DNA of 64,000 bases from positions 115,072,325 to 115,136,324 of the forward strand of contig CM075764.1 of assembly GCA_037974665.1 (NCBI GenBank). Reading direction: 5' to 3'. Position numbers and translations under genes: made by a program. The stretch's first letter is position 1, and the number at the start of each line of letters is the position of its first letter. This document shows positions 47,284 to 60,379 of the stretch, piece by piece. The notes under the pieces are model-generated. The model was not told the origin of the DNA. It was given only the letters and a program-made list of their open reading frames with translations, and did not search any database. This stretch comes from Ehretia macrophylla. Taxonomy: Eukaryota; Streptophyta; Magnoliopsida; Boraginales; Ehretiaceae.

Positions 47284-50200
47284 CTGATCTCCAAGTAAAA
47301 GGGAAACAACATAGATGTTAGCAAGGTAGGAATAAATATAAGGTACCGGAAAATTTCTACTTTATCAATTAATACAATGCATTCTGGCAAAAGTGCAAAC
47401 CAGAACTTGGATATAGAAAACCTATTGAAGTTGAACTCATGTATAAAAACCGAAAATTTAATCAGCATAGTAAAATTTGAACTGTGAACCAGGAACTAGA
47501 AAATAGGAATCAAAAGAAGGGTAGCAGGAAAGGACAGCCGGAGAAACACCACGTATGAACACAAGCCACATGTCGGTTGAGTGATACTTCTGTCCATATT
47601 AATTAAGAAAGTAGCTTTGGGGATTGACCTAATTGGCTCCATTTTGAGGGGTTAAATAAATCTTACAGAAGTACAGTTTCTGCTGATACTGAAAAAAGGT
47701 TGTTTTAGCCCACAGATTATGCCTAAAGCTTCTTTCACCTTGAACGGCAATGAGACATGTCTCCACAAATTCTCCTCTAAAAGGACCCAGTTCCATGGAT
47801 CTAGCTCTGAGCTTCCATTAAAAAGTATGTAGGACATACTTGACAATTTCTCCGCCATGGCACAAAAGAAAGATTCCACCAATTGTTCCAGCATCCAAGA
47901 GAACTGTTTTGCATTAAAAGGAGAGTAGATTAATCAATCCAAAGGTTTGTTATTTTCAGTATACTGTCCTCAGTTGCTTCTCTCATAATATCACTGCAGA
48001 AAGTTCAAAATTGCTACTTGCTCAATAGTAACTCTCTTCATTTCCTTCTCTGCATTGATGAACCTGACCCTTGCTGTCCACGTATATCTAAAAGCCTCCA
48101 TATATCTCTCTTTTATCTATCTCTATAATTGCAGTAAGTGTAAAAAATCTACCAAGCGCCATAGTCATCTGTGAAATTGTTGAAAGATCCTTACTAGAAT
48201 GCAGCAATATCAGTCTCTAATGAGGAGAAAGGAAAGTCAGATTCTCTAATCAACTTAGGCATGCTAACTCTAGAAACAGTGTCATCATCCAGAAGTGCAC
48301 TTCACATGCCTCTATCGGAAACATATTGATCTTTTCCTGATTATTGACTATAGGATATCTGAGTAACTTTTTATATTGACCAGGAGTAGATGTACCTCGG
48401 CAGTCACCAGAGAATCTTCAGACCTACTTCAACTAGCTTCTCTTAGCAAGATCACGATGAGTACACTTGGTCCTCCTAAACAGCAAAACTGCCTTTCTCC
48501 AGAAGCTACTCATTGAAGCTATCATAGAATTTAAAGCATCTACATCACAACGGTCGCATTACTTCCAGGAAAACATATAGAACCTCAACAGATTACAATA
48601 TAGAATTACAATTAGATAATGGAATAAAGAATTTATGTTTGAGAAACACGTTAAACCTCAGGAACAGGTACCTAATACTTTGCGGTCATTATTTTGTATA
48701 ATGACAGACTACTGAATTCTTTATATAGTTTTTGAACCATTATAGCCCCAACCCAATCTGTAAGAAATTACCAGTGAAAGGGCCAAGCAAAAGTTACAAT
48801 CTTCTCCAAGATATCAAAGCAATCCCTCTCAATAATTCTAGCGTAAACACCCTGATAGAGACAGAAGAATCTTATCCAAAAGTTACAATCTTCTCCATGA
48901 TCCTTATAAGGGAAAGCATGCTGAGAATCTTTCTAGTGATGTATCACGATAGAGACCAAAGAATTGGAGAAAACTTAAGTCCATCAATTATACATGCTCA
49001 TGATTTGGAACAGATTGTGAAATCACTATCACGAGAATCAGCGATAAGATTCACAAGACAGAATGAAGTAATCAATTCATACAGCACACAACGTGCAGGA
49101 ACATGAATGAAAAGCTAGAATGAATAATCAGGTGATTTCATGACACAGTATTGCTATCCCAAATATTGATAGAGGTTTCAGCATTCAGAGCCCAGATAAA
49201 TAACACAACTTTAAAGAATGATTCTTTAATTAAATATAAAGATATGCAGTAGCGGAAAGCCATTAAAATCAAGTAATGGTGGAAGAGAAAATTTTTAGAA
49301 ACAATCTAGAGGAACACACACCAACATTTAATATCACACAACTTTGCACGCCGACCATAGGATGCATTGTATACTCTCAGGTTGCTTTACATGCAGAATG
49401 GAGAACACAGACAAATAACCACTCAGAAAGAAACGTAAAAATGAAACCGAGTTTGGTCAAAATAATTGCAGGTCAGTTACTACCAAAAGAAGAAACTATG
49501 AGAGACAGAAAGAGAGACAGAGAGAGAGGAATGAAGTGTAAATCTGCATGGGAACCCATAAATGGTAAGTAGATAACTGTAGATCCGTTACCTGATTTGC
49601 CTTGACCACTCCAACAGCGAGAAAAGAAGAGAAAGAAAATCAAACTATACCTAGATATACCACTAACAAACAATGATTTATTTGAATCTTTTTTGAGTAG
49701 AGACAATAAATTCTTGAGAAAGAAAAATCTTAGTCCTAAAACTTTAAACATCCAACCAATACGACTAATATGCAGATTAGAAGTGGTTGTATCTTTTAAG
49801 ACTACTAAAAATCTTGGTCTAAAGCTGTTTTCATACCAATCACACTGACCTAAATGCCAAATACTCGAAACTTGAACAAACTATTATTGATGCCAACGGC
49901 TTCTAGTCAAACTATGAATCGCTATATATTTTATCCTCAGGGAGGGGACCTTCTTAAGAAGAATTAACTCTACATTCTTGAAGAAGCTAAGATGAAAAAT
50001 GAAGATCGTCAGCAAAACAATCAATAATAACCTTACTTGTGCTGCAAATACAGCAGAAACGGCCAAGTGTTCAGAGTTGAACCTTCAGGATATCTGGTCA
50101 TGGTACCTGGATCTAAGGGAAACACTTTGATGCCAAATGTTTTCTCAATATTTAAGCTTCCGCTATGACGCTAAAATCTCCAAAAGCAAAACTTACGTGT

Positions 50201-51386
50201 CATCTCAAGATGAGGACATGCAATCAAGAAGTTTCCATCTGTCAGCATATCCTCGTGTCTCCATCTTACGTTAGCTGCTTTTCTTTGTTTCTTTCTTTGA
50301 TTTAAAATTGGAGCTCCAAAAATTGGAAATCAGAAAAAATCAGTGTCTAATGTGATTTGAATTTGCCCTAACTTCAATTTCATGCTTCCAATTCCAGAAA
50401 AAGAACTAGGAGCTTAATATCAAGATTGGATCAGTTACTAGAGGGAAATAAAAGATTGCGCGCACCAAGAATTAAAATAGCGGGAAAGATGTAAACCTTC
50501 AAACAAAAGCAACATTTAAAACCCCATCCCTTCTAAAAGAGCAATTACACATCTCCTGCCACAGAAATTAGCAAATTTCCAATTTAATGAAAACAACAAG
50601 GTCAAGAATGAACAAGCCAAATGGCAAATCTTAATGGACAAATAAATGCCGATGCTTTACCTAGGCAATAAATTCGGATGGCACCCTAATAGGCACAAGG
50701 CCATCCTAGGTCGAAAACTAAATCACTAACTAAATTACCTCTTTAATACATATAAATAACAGCTCCTTTCTACCTTTATGTCATTCTAATTCTCACATAG
50801 ATCGAGAAATTTACTTGCAATTTGAAAACACAACAAAATGAATAAAGATCATAACCATAGAACCTTAATCATCATACCAACACACTATGTCAACATAAAT
50901 AAGTTTTCTTCAAATTTGCTTCAGAACTACATGTACACATGTAGAAAGGCATACATATAAACAACACGCATACACATATGCATACAATATATATGAATAC
51001 ATATATGTACATATACACTTATAAAGAGCCAAACTTAAGCCGAATCATAAAAATTCATGTAACACACATACACACAAAACACAGACACACACATACATAC
51101 ACTCGCACACATATAGATACATGCACACACACACACACGGGTACACATGCATATGATATATATATATGAATACAAACATGTAAATATACACTCATAAAAG
51201 AGCAAAACTTAAGCACAATCATAAAAATACATGTATGCACACAACAAACACACACATATATAGATACACACACGTATATATACATACGTAGGTATTTACA
51301 GAGCAAAATGATCACAAAATTTAGCATTAAATACAACAAAAGACAGATTAATTATTCCTAAAATAACGAGAGCTCAAAGTCAAAAC
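47284..51386 (-). other. Long 5' UTR intron of the NF-YC gene (inferred)
   Basis: No coding exon found. A GAGATCAG acceptor before 47283 and the donor AAG|GTTTTG after exon 51439-51387 frame it. ORFs at 48732-49106 and 49276-49572 show no family similarity. A (CA)n-rich segment occupies about 50930-51290. Leader introns are usual in plant NF-YC genes, but this one is unusually long. Confidence 0.4.
50935..51290. repeat. Compound (CA)n/(TA)n microsatellite block
   Basis: Many short CA, TA and CATA runs, with a duplicated unit GAGC(C/A)AAA(C)TTAAGC.CAATCATAAAAAT(T/A)CATGTA at about 51027-51062 and 51199-51236. Confidence 0.75.
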
Positions 51387-51705
51387 CTTATAGCTGATTC
51401 AATTTCGAATTTTCCAATGACGATCAGCGTCAAGAAAACCTGAAAAAATAAAGAACAAAAACATATTAATAAAATTAAAATTAATCATACATATAATTTT
51501 GCAAGAAAATTAAAATTAAAATTAAAACCTTAAGCGTACATATAATTTTGCAAAGAAAAATACTTACAGATATACAAATATATATGTGTGTGTGTATATA
51601 TAGAGAGCGAGAGAGAGATCAGCTAGGGTTCAATAACAGAGAGGGTAATTGAGTCCAAAGAGCATATATAAATTTTGCTTTGGTTGGTTTTACAATATAT
51701 AAATA
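51387..51705 (-). promoter_or_regulatory. NF-YC promoter and first non-coding exons (inferred)
   Basis: On the minus strand a TATTTATATA box lies at 51696-51705. It is followed about 35 bp later by a CT-rich leader (TTGGACTCAATTACCCTCTC) containing AACCCTAGC. A donor GTAAGTATT at 51567 ends exon 1. A second leader exon, 51439-51387, is bordered by a TTTTTTCAG acceptor and a GTTTTG donor. Confidence 0.45.
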
Positions 51706-53957
51706 GTGGAATATATATTAATATAACATATATGTTATTATAGTGCAGATATTATAGTGCAAATTTGTGCGCGTGTACATTTTTGTGGAACGTGTGGGGT
51801 CCACATAAAGAGAGGGCGTGGTTTGGTTTGTCAATCACCAAATTCTCCACTCTGAGGCGAGTCATTATTGGAAAAAAAAAGAAAAAAAAGTTGATTATTT
51901 TTTTTTTTTGTGGGGAAAAAAAGGTTGGTTATAATTCGAGAAGAAAAGGGTAAAATCTCGAAATTAATTGCTTATTTTATTTGTTTGAAGTGTCATGTAG
52001 TTACGACAAAATTTAAAATTGAAACAAGAAGTGATCGAACTTAACATAACATAATAAGGTTGATTTTCACTTTATATCTATAATGTTTAAATTTGATGAC
52101 ATTTAACGTTCCTTACTATTTTTAAACTATTTGTTGGCCTTTTTCCAAAGGAAAAGGAAATAGAGGTTAACTTTTGTTAAATATATTGGTGTGATTATTT
52201 GAATGCAATATAATTAGGATTTATATTTCTTTTTCCTTTTTTTTTTTTTTTCTTCTGGTTGTTTCTCTCCTTTCCTTATATGTTTTTCCTTCTTTCCCTC
52301 CTCGTGAACCACCGCGTATGGTTGCTTCACCACCCTATCAGAGAGTTGAGAGAGAGAGAAATGAACGTAAAGAAGGAAAAAAAAAATGTAAAGAAAAGAT
52401 AATGTATGAATTTTGTTCTATTGCATACCTTTGTTTCCTTTTTATATTTAGACAAATACAAATATTAGACATCACAAGTCTCTTAAAATAAGTCATATTT
52501 AGTCTACTTTAGTTTTTTATCATTTAGAAAATTAAAAAAATATACAAAAGTAAATCAATTTAATCTTAATCAAAATGAATACAAAATCGGTGTGAGTTCA
52601 GACTTCAAATAAGATAACTATTCTTACTTTTTTTAGTTATTAAGGAAAGATTAATGATAAGCAAAAAACCAACTTACTTTCTACTTAACTTCAATAATAT
52701 ATTTTTAGAAACAAAATTAGAAGTTTATAGGTTTAGCGGATGGGAAGAAAAAAGTTAGTTGACCCATTTGTATGAGAAAGTTGACCAATAGACACAAGTT
52801 TATGTAAATGTGGCAACAATTAGGTGGAAGGCACGAGGCATGTCCAAAAGTATGTTGTTCGAAGAAATGTTGTGGCCAAATAGTGACACATCTTCTAGGC
52901 ATAGCAGAAATATATTACAATATAGAAAGATATCCGTTAGGCTCTCTTTATGATTTTAAGGTTGGTTTCATCCTTTTCATTTTTCTTTAAAACTAAGAAT
53001 TTTTGGATGTTGTCACAAAATTAAACAATCTTCCGACCATAGTTTATTAGTTGATAGTTAGATTCTGCTGAATTTAACTACTGGTCGGACTCTACCAACT
53101 GAATGTAAAAAAAAAAAAAATTCTGAATTAACTTTTAAAAATATCAACTTGACCCATTTGAAATCCACTTAATGAAAGGTAGATCTCTAATTTGATATAT
53201 AACTGAACTTGCGTGGGACTAACATAGGAGTGGGCCTCACCCCCTTTCTCGTAGTCACACAATCTGATTGCAAGACTGAAGAATTTTCTTTGAATGAATT
53301 CAGTAGTAACCTACAGCTAAAATCATATATGCTTAACCTCCATCAAGGACTTGGGGGATTACCTCTATTTCCGTCCCATTCAAATTTAAATCATCTCACA
53401 ATGGTATAGTATTATAAGTTGATATAAGTATATTTAAATCATTGATTGTTTAAAAATCTCTATAATAATGCTGTGAAATAATTAGCATTATAAGAAGATT
53501 TAAACCATCTCATAATATTTTAAACATTTAAATAAATTTAAATTATTGATTATTTATCCTAACAGTATGAAAATAATTAATATTATAAAAAGATTTAAAT
53601 TCGTTTCAAATATCTGATCTTTATGAAAGAAACACAGGAGACCAAAGAAATCTTTAGCTAGTCCCAAACTTTTTTTTTTGAATCTTTTTTTGTTAATAAA
53701 GGAAACAACCTCATCTAACATAGACAGAATTTCTTAACCCAATTAACGGCCAAGCAAAACTTGCGTTTTCTTAACCCAATTTGCGGCCAAGCAAAACTTG
53801 CGTGGCACTACCTGACCTAATAATTGTTCGTAAACTAAGATCCCAAGTGCAAAGCTCTAGCCCAAAGATGCGTAGCTGGTCCCAAACTTGACTAAGTACT
53901 TTATTAGACTAGAAGATATAGCTATACATTCATTGAAGTTGTTGACAACAAAGTTCC
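51706..53957. other. Spacer between NF-YC and AILP1
   Basis: AT-rich. Holds a T/A-rich tract at 51868-51925, a pyrimidine-rich stretch at about 52225-52290, and a 37-bp tandem duplication at 53731-53803. No gene supported. Confidence 0.45.
53731..53803. repeat. Tandem duplication, 37-bp period
   Basis: Copies 53731-53766 and 53768-53803 share TTCTTAACCCAATT and GGCCAAGCAAAACTTGCGT and differ at two central bases. Confidence 0.88.
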
Positions 53958-54181
53958 ATGGATTATCTCAAACCACTACAGAAGCAAACCTCTCAACTTA
54001 AAAGCATCTTAGAAAGTAACAACTTGGCACAAAGTTACTCATCCTTACTAAAAGCTACCAACACAGTTTCATTCACTTATTTACAAGGCTCCCACTACAG
54101 CCTGCATGCATTCTCCACCATGTATGCCTCTCTTGAAATGATGCAAGTTGTAGAGCAATATCTCCAGAAAAGATGAATCTT

Positions 54182-57100
54182 CTACTTTGTGGCTGCAAGA
54201 ACTGGTGGCCCTTCCACCTGAACCACCATCATTCACACAGTTTAGAAATCAGCATCAATAGAATGAAATAATATGTGGCCTAAAATAGCTGGCCCGGGAA
54301 ACTGTTTACTCAAAAATACGTTTCAAAATATTTTGAGATGGATAAGTGAAAAATATCAAGAATGACAAAATTATGAACGAGAAGATACAACGAAAAGTAA
54401 GAGTGACACTGATTAAAGATGAGATGATGTGAATTATCTGAGATAATATGTACATATTAAGAGACAACTTGCAGGAACACTTGATAAACGGGAGAGAGTA
54501 TGAAGATGATACACTGTAAAAAAAAAGTAAAAAACCTAAAATGAATTAAAAGGAGACATTTAGGCACAATCTCACTTTTATAGAGCTAATAGAAGAGACA
54601 GCTCTCGACTGAAACGAATAACTTCACCAAATTCATATAACCGATCTCACTTAGTGGGGACAGTTAGATGTGGTTTGTTTTATTTCCACAAGTCAATAGA
54701 TATTATGCCAAAGATAGAAATTCAATTTTGTGGGCCTTTCACTAGTCATGAATGGAAATCTTTCCGTCTCTTTCTGGCCTCTGTTTAATTCATTTCTGCC
54801 TCCACCAATCTTTCAATAAGCTTCTATACAACTGGTCCATGCATGAAATATTGAATACTTGATTAACAACTCATCTCTTAATTTATTCTTGATGCAATCA
54901 ACATTTACTATAGTCTATAGCGACCCCGGTGACTTTCCGAGAGCAAACTGAGAAATTTTGCAATCTTCGAACGTTGGTAACAAAAACTGTATAGGGCTCC
55001 GTTTGTTTGCCGTAAAATAACTTATTTGTGGAAAATATTTTCAGTGAAAAATGTTTTCTTAAAAAATAAAATATTTTTCTCCGTTTGTTTATCGTAAAAT
55101 AACTTATTTGTGGAAAATATTTTCAGTAAAAAATATTTTCTTGAAAAATATTTTCAGTGAAAAATGTTTTCCTGAGCTCCGTTTGTTTGCCGTAAAATAA
55201 CTTGTTAAAAAAAAATATTTTCTTAGAAAATAGAATACTAGAAAATATTTTCTGGTGTTTGGATGTACAATAAAAAATATTTTTCGACATGAGATTTATA
55301 TAAAAAAAAAATATACACATAAAATAAAGGTGTTTAAGTTCCGGAAAATGTTTTCATCTCTCAAAGAAATGAAAACATTTTCCCAAATTTTGAACTAGCC
55401 GTCATTTTTGACCGAAAAATATTTTCCAGTTGACCAATTTTTCGGTGTTATCAAACAGCGAAAAATCTCCAAAAAGTAACTTACTATTTTTGACCAGAAA
55501 ATATTTTCCGGTTGACCAATTTTCCGGTGTTACCAAACACTCAAAAATTTTCAAAAAGTAACCCACCATTTTTTATTGGAAAATATTTTCCGGTTGACCA
55601 ATTTTCTGGTGTTACCAAACACCGTAAAAGTAAGAAAATATTTTCCGAAAAAATATTTTACGGCAAACAAACGGAGCCTAGAAGAGATTCCTAGTTGGTT
55701 GTTCTTCTGCAATGATTATGAATTGAGGCTTAGGGCATATATAGTTATGGGACAGTGTGACTCCAAAGTATTTCTCAATATATACGTATTTTTAGAGTAC
55801 TGTATTTTTAGTCTGAAAAATCAATAAATAAACTATATAGATGAACATTAAGTTGTGTGATATAATCCTCGTGAAAGAAAAATCCTAAATACACCCTAAT
55901 TGAGCCGAGGGCAAGGCCAAGATCCACTATAGGGACCACAATCCCGTTGATCTTAAAGTCATTTTTTTTTTGGTTAACTATGACAAAACATACCCACTTA
56001 TCCAATTCACAATGAATAGACTAGATAAGACACCGCTATGGGATAAACACCTCAACGACGGGCACGCCGACATCCCACCGCCTAATCTAACGGTTGATCT
56101 TCAGTGACAGTTGGGAAGACTCGAACCCACATTATGGTTATTCGTCTTCTCTCACTTACCACTGAAGCGACCCCTTGGGGTCCCATTGATCTTAAAGTTT
56201 TACTTCACATGACACGTGTGACAATAATAAAGAGGACAATAATTAAGGGACCCCATAATGGGAATCATATGCATTTAAATCCAATATCTGACCACATGAA
56301 CAACCATAGCAAAGAGTAAAGGAGTCGTCTTACCATATATTTTGCTCCCCAAATCTCTTCGTCAGAGGCAGGAACAGCAGTGATCTTGTTTTTAGGATTT
56401 TCATAGCTTCTCAGTCCTCCAACTGCTGTGGAGAAGTAACATCCTGTAATATCCAGCAACAAAAAACGTTAAAATTTCGATTTTTTTTTTTTTTAGCATG
56501 TCAATGGTTAGGTTTGGTTCTTCTTAAAATTAAGCCCCACAAAGCTAGTTAGGAAATCATAACAATTGTTTGGATGAACTCGCATCGACTCAACCCAGAA
56601 GGAAGCTTAGTGGACTTGCATACAAGGGTGTACCCTATTGATCTATGAAATTTTCGGAATGTTTAATGGACTCGAACCACATTGAGGATTAGCCAACAAA
56701 CTCACCTTGAGGGAACGAAGCAAGTGACTTGCCACAAGCACGCTTGAGCAAATCAGCATCATCAGCAAAAGCAACATAACCATCAGCAGTGATTCCCCAG
56801 TACAGAGGAACCTTGCCAGCTTGATCCTGTCACAATGAAAACATTGTTGACAAATACAAATTAAGCTACTAAAGCTTTTGTTGGGGATCCAGGTATTCAT
56901 TTTATTTCTCGTTTATTCTTCGTTCTCACACCCTGATCCCCAACAGCTTCGACATCGCAATTGGTAGGTGGAATTACTCACAGCAGCCACAAACAGGGTG
57001 GAGGTGGACTTATCGTAGACTATAAACGCGAAGCTCCCCTCAAGGTGGCCAACGACATGGCTGGGAGGGTAAGGTGCGCGGTCGCGAAGTGCCTTGTATG

Positions 57101-60100
57101 CTTCAATCACCAAAAGAACTTCATTTGCAGACTTGGCAAGGCCATATTGTTGCTTTAAACTCCCTAAGTTGTCCAGTGCTCCCTCAAACAAGCAGAATAT
57201 CTCATCCTTTGCTGCAAATGATCTGCCATTTTATTTCCAAGTGAGATCAATTTTACACATTATTCAAATTATCACTCAATATTAATAAATACGCAAAACT
57301 CATATACGTAAATTCATGATAAAGTTAAAAAAATATGTTTACAAAAGTTTGTTGGACAATTCAAAGCATCATTTATTGATTTATCAACTTTCACTTGATC
57401 AGTACACAGATAAAAGCGCAACTGGGTGGGCAAAACTCTAATTATGCGCATGTCCGTAAAAGAGCCGGACCTACTTATAATGCATACAAATCCAAGTTTA
57501 AGACAAGGGCGGAGGATTCTATTCTCTTTCTTGTTCTATAATCACTAGAAACTGTGGATGTTAGTCGTCTTCATGAGGTCATTAAAGGTGTCAATTATTG
57601 ATAAGCAGGTAAACATCAACATACATTTCCAAATTTGACCAATTATATCTCTTCTGAAATAGGTTTCTTTATGAGACTAAGCAGATTACGAAATATTATT
57701 CTATACATCAACTGAGTGTAAGAGTGAACCTCACATATTAGAGTTGGACCCATTCGATTGATGTATGAAATTTTTTTCTTTCGATTACATCAACAACAAA
57801 CGTAGTCACCAAGTCAAATATGAATATTACTACACGGCAAGGAATGACATGATTCAAGTTTCAACAACCTTATCTCACTTTCATTAACTTCCAAATGCAT
57901 TTCTGGACAGTTATTCATTGTTGAACCATCTTTGCAATCAATCACATCAACAAGTAAATTGCTAAAAAAAAATTATCATTTTTTTGGTAAAACATTTTAT
58001 CATCGTTGATTAGAGTTGGGGGAGGGGGGAGGGGGGAGGTAAAAAACATAAAAAAAAGTTCCTTGATTAGAGAAAAATGAACACATAGATTGTGACTTGT
58101 GGCCATGACTAAATTAGCTGACATTTTTTACTATGTTACCAAACATGGGGGGACCTATCTTTCCAATCCAACGCTGGACGATAACTTGCAAAACAATGAA
58201 ATAATCGTAACCTCAATCATTTAATATATTCGAAAAAAAAAAAAAAATTGTTTAGTATAACTTATATATAGAATTATTAGAGAAAACGACTGGTTTTAAA
58301 ATATTAATTATAATCATAATAATTAAGCATTCAAGAAACCACATGTACCCATACCCATAGCTGTCTACTTTGCAAAAATAAAAATAAAAATTAATTTAAA
58401 TAAAAAATCAACATAAAAAAGTAACAAAACTTCAATTTAAATGTGAAAAAAGCCCAAAAATAAAATGATTCAAAACTCTTATGGAATAAATGATAAATTT
58501 AAATTAAATTACTTAATGATATAAATGTTCCATGTTTATATATGTATATATGTATATGCATATATATAAATTAGAAAACAATTGTTTCATTTTTTTAACA
58601 GTTAATTCAAAAACTTATTTACTCGTCTATTACTCTTTATAAAAAAAATCTAATAGAAGGGAGAACCCATCAATTTCGTTATTGAATTTGTTACTAAATT
58701 ATTCGTCGATTTCTAATTTAATCATTCCCAAATTTACATGATACTAAAAATATGCCACGTGCAATGGATCTATGCAACAAAAGAAGTGAAGATTAATCTA
58801 TAGAGTCTTTTAAGATTCAGAAGCAAGCATCTTTGGTACAGATTTTTATGTGATGCAAAAGCATGAAAACCAAGGGCCATGAAACAACGCAGAAGATGCC
58901 ACATCGTGATGTGTGACATCACTAAATGCCATGGCCCAACCTTTGTCATAATGGAAAATCATATCCATAAATTGTTTCCTTTTTCATTTACCCTTATCAA
59001 AGCTCATAAAATACCCGAAATCCATTAAAAAAAAAAGAAGAAAAGAAGAAAAACTACTAAACATACCATTTAGTATTAATATTAACAAATTTTTTTTCCA
59101 AAAATAACGCTATATATTTCATCATCATTAATCTAACAATTATTTTCCATTAAAAAGTAAAAATAACAGATACAATAGTAAGAGAATTCATTAATCTAAT
59201 ATTATTATTTGTATAATAAGAGATACACAAATTTACCGCACAATAAAAGGTGTATGTATAACGAAAAAACACCTAATTAAACATCAGCTGTACAAAATGA
59301 AACATTAAAGACAACACGTGTATGTTACTGGAAGATATGTGTATGTTACCGTGTACGTAGACTTTTTATTTATTTATTTAAAAAGAATTTAATTTATTTT
59401 ACATCACTTAAAATATTAAATACGAAACTTGATATTGAAACCTCTAAACCAAATAGCCAGTCACATAAACATCGAGGAGTGAGAACAAATTAGAAGAAAA
59501 ATCATTTACTATTTATCCTAGAGTTCATCACAAAATTTATACCAAAAAAATGGAAATTGTTTTTGTTAAAAAATTAAACACAAGATAAAAATGAAGAAGA
59601 ATTAAAAGAGCGGTTAATCATAAACACACAATTTGGTCATAATTAAACAAAATATTAATTATGCAAACTCTTCATCATATAAACATGATAAAACCCACGA
59701 ATTATATCTATAAGAAGCATGTTTCCATTAGTAATATTTTTATTTCCTTTCCTTTTTGGGAATCATGCACCAAAAAATTCCCATGCATAGCCATTTCCAA
59801 CCGTTGATTAAGTCATCATTTGCACACATCCAACGATAAATATCCATCCTAGAAAATTCACCTTAGACACGACATCGTTGAGCACAGTTTTTTATGTACC
59901 TGGGCTGTAAAGGCGACTCGTTGCGGTGGGTATAAGCCAGCTGGACATGATCGCCGATCTGTACGGACACCACCGACGAATTTGCTTCCAGGAACCGGTT
60001 CATCAGCGCCGCCGACGTCATCTTTGGTGACGGAGTCCGGCTTCCGGCAGCCACCAGCTCGTCCGGCTGCGACACTATCGAGCTGTTAAACACACCCAAC

Positions 60101-60102
60101 AT
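54182..60102 (-). CDS. AILP1: AILP1-like protein with YGL and LRDR motifs (DUF3700, aluminium-induced type)
   Basis: Five exons: 60102-59900, 57222-56982, 56826-56706, 56443-56334, and a tiny last exon 54217-54182 encoding VEGPPVLAATK plus stop, giving 236 aa. The protein has a class II glutamine-amidotransferase-like fold. It shows the defining KQQYGLAK (YGL) and KALRDRAPYP (LRDR) motifs, GSFAFIVYDKSTSTLFVAA, and the DQAGKVPLYWGITADGYVAFADD block. Relatives are induced by aluminium, sugar starvation, auxin or dormancy; no enzymatic activity is established. The last exon is separated by a 2.1-kb intron carrying a MITE and a SINE. Without it, translation would run into intron sequence and end in an unrelated tail, so the 36-nt exon is important. 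The gene carries G-box and GGGCCC motifs upstream. Confidence 0.93.
54995..55678. mobile_element. MITE (family A), 684 bp, in AILP1 intron 4
   Basis: Terminal inverted repeats begin GGCTCCGTTTGTTTGCCG at the left, and the right end is the reverse complement. The flanks both read TAG (3 bp). The left arm repeats a CTCCGTTTGTTT...GTAAAATAACTT module three times (about 54997, 55079, 55177). The right arm repeats a GGTTGACCAATTTT module three times. A 3-bp duplication and these termini suggest a PIF/Harbinger-type non-autonomous element. Confidence 0.85.
55960..56185 (-). mobile_element. tRNA-derived SINE in AILP1 intron 4
   Basis: On the minus strand the head GGGGTCGCTTCAGTGGTAAG supplies an A box, and GGTTCGAGTC (56127-56118) is a near-perfect B box. 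A body of about 130 bp and an A10 tail (55962-55971) follow. It is flanked by perfect 13-bp duplications TTGATCTTAAAGT at 55947-55959 and 56186-56198. Confidence 0.9.
57223..59899 (-). other. AILP1 intron 1 (2.7 kb)
   Basis: AT-rich with no exon inside. A G-rich tract (three runs of 5-6 G separated by single A) lies at 58018-58039 and is quadruplex- or triplex-capable. Confidence 0.55.
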
Positions 60103-60175
60103 TGTTCTTAAATTCTTTCACAATAATTCACACACGCTCAACTTTCTCTCTCTATATCTAACACCAAGATATCTG

Positions 60176-60190
60176 TATGTATATATAGAC
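60176..60190 (-). promoter_or_regulatory. AILP1 TATA box
   Basis: TATATATA-type element at about 60179-60187, 77-85 bp upstream of the ATG. Between the two lies a GA-rich stretch on the minus strand. Confidence 0.45.
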
Positions 60191-60379
60191 TAACTTTGTT
60201 GTTTCTCTCTCTAGAATGTTATAGAGAAACGGGCTTTGGACATGGGAGGTAAAATAGAGAGCAGCTGTGATTTTTATAGAAAGATGACGAAGGGTAGTTT
60301 AGTAATTTAACTATAAGCTTCTATGATTTTATTGGTTAACTTTTATTATTTAATTTTTTTGTGTGAAAATATCCAGAAA

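Noticed and set aside
48732..49572. ORFs of 124 and 98 codons in the region upstream of NF-YC
   Set aside because: No family similarity, and they lie on the strand opposite the inferred NF-YC leader intron.
51055..51339. 94-codon Cys/Val-rich minus-strand ORF
   Set aside because: A translation of the CA/TA microsatellite block.
53958..54176. 72-codon plus-strand ORF beginning MDYLKPLQKQ
   Set aside because: It lies directly antisense to the predicted AILP1 3' UTR, whose stop codon is at 54182-54184. No family match.
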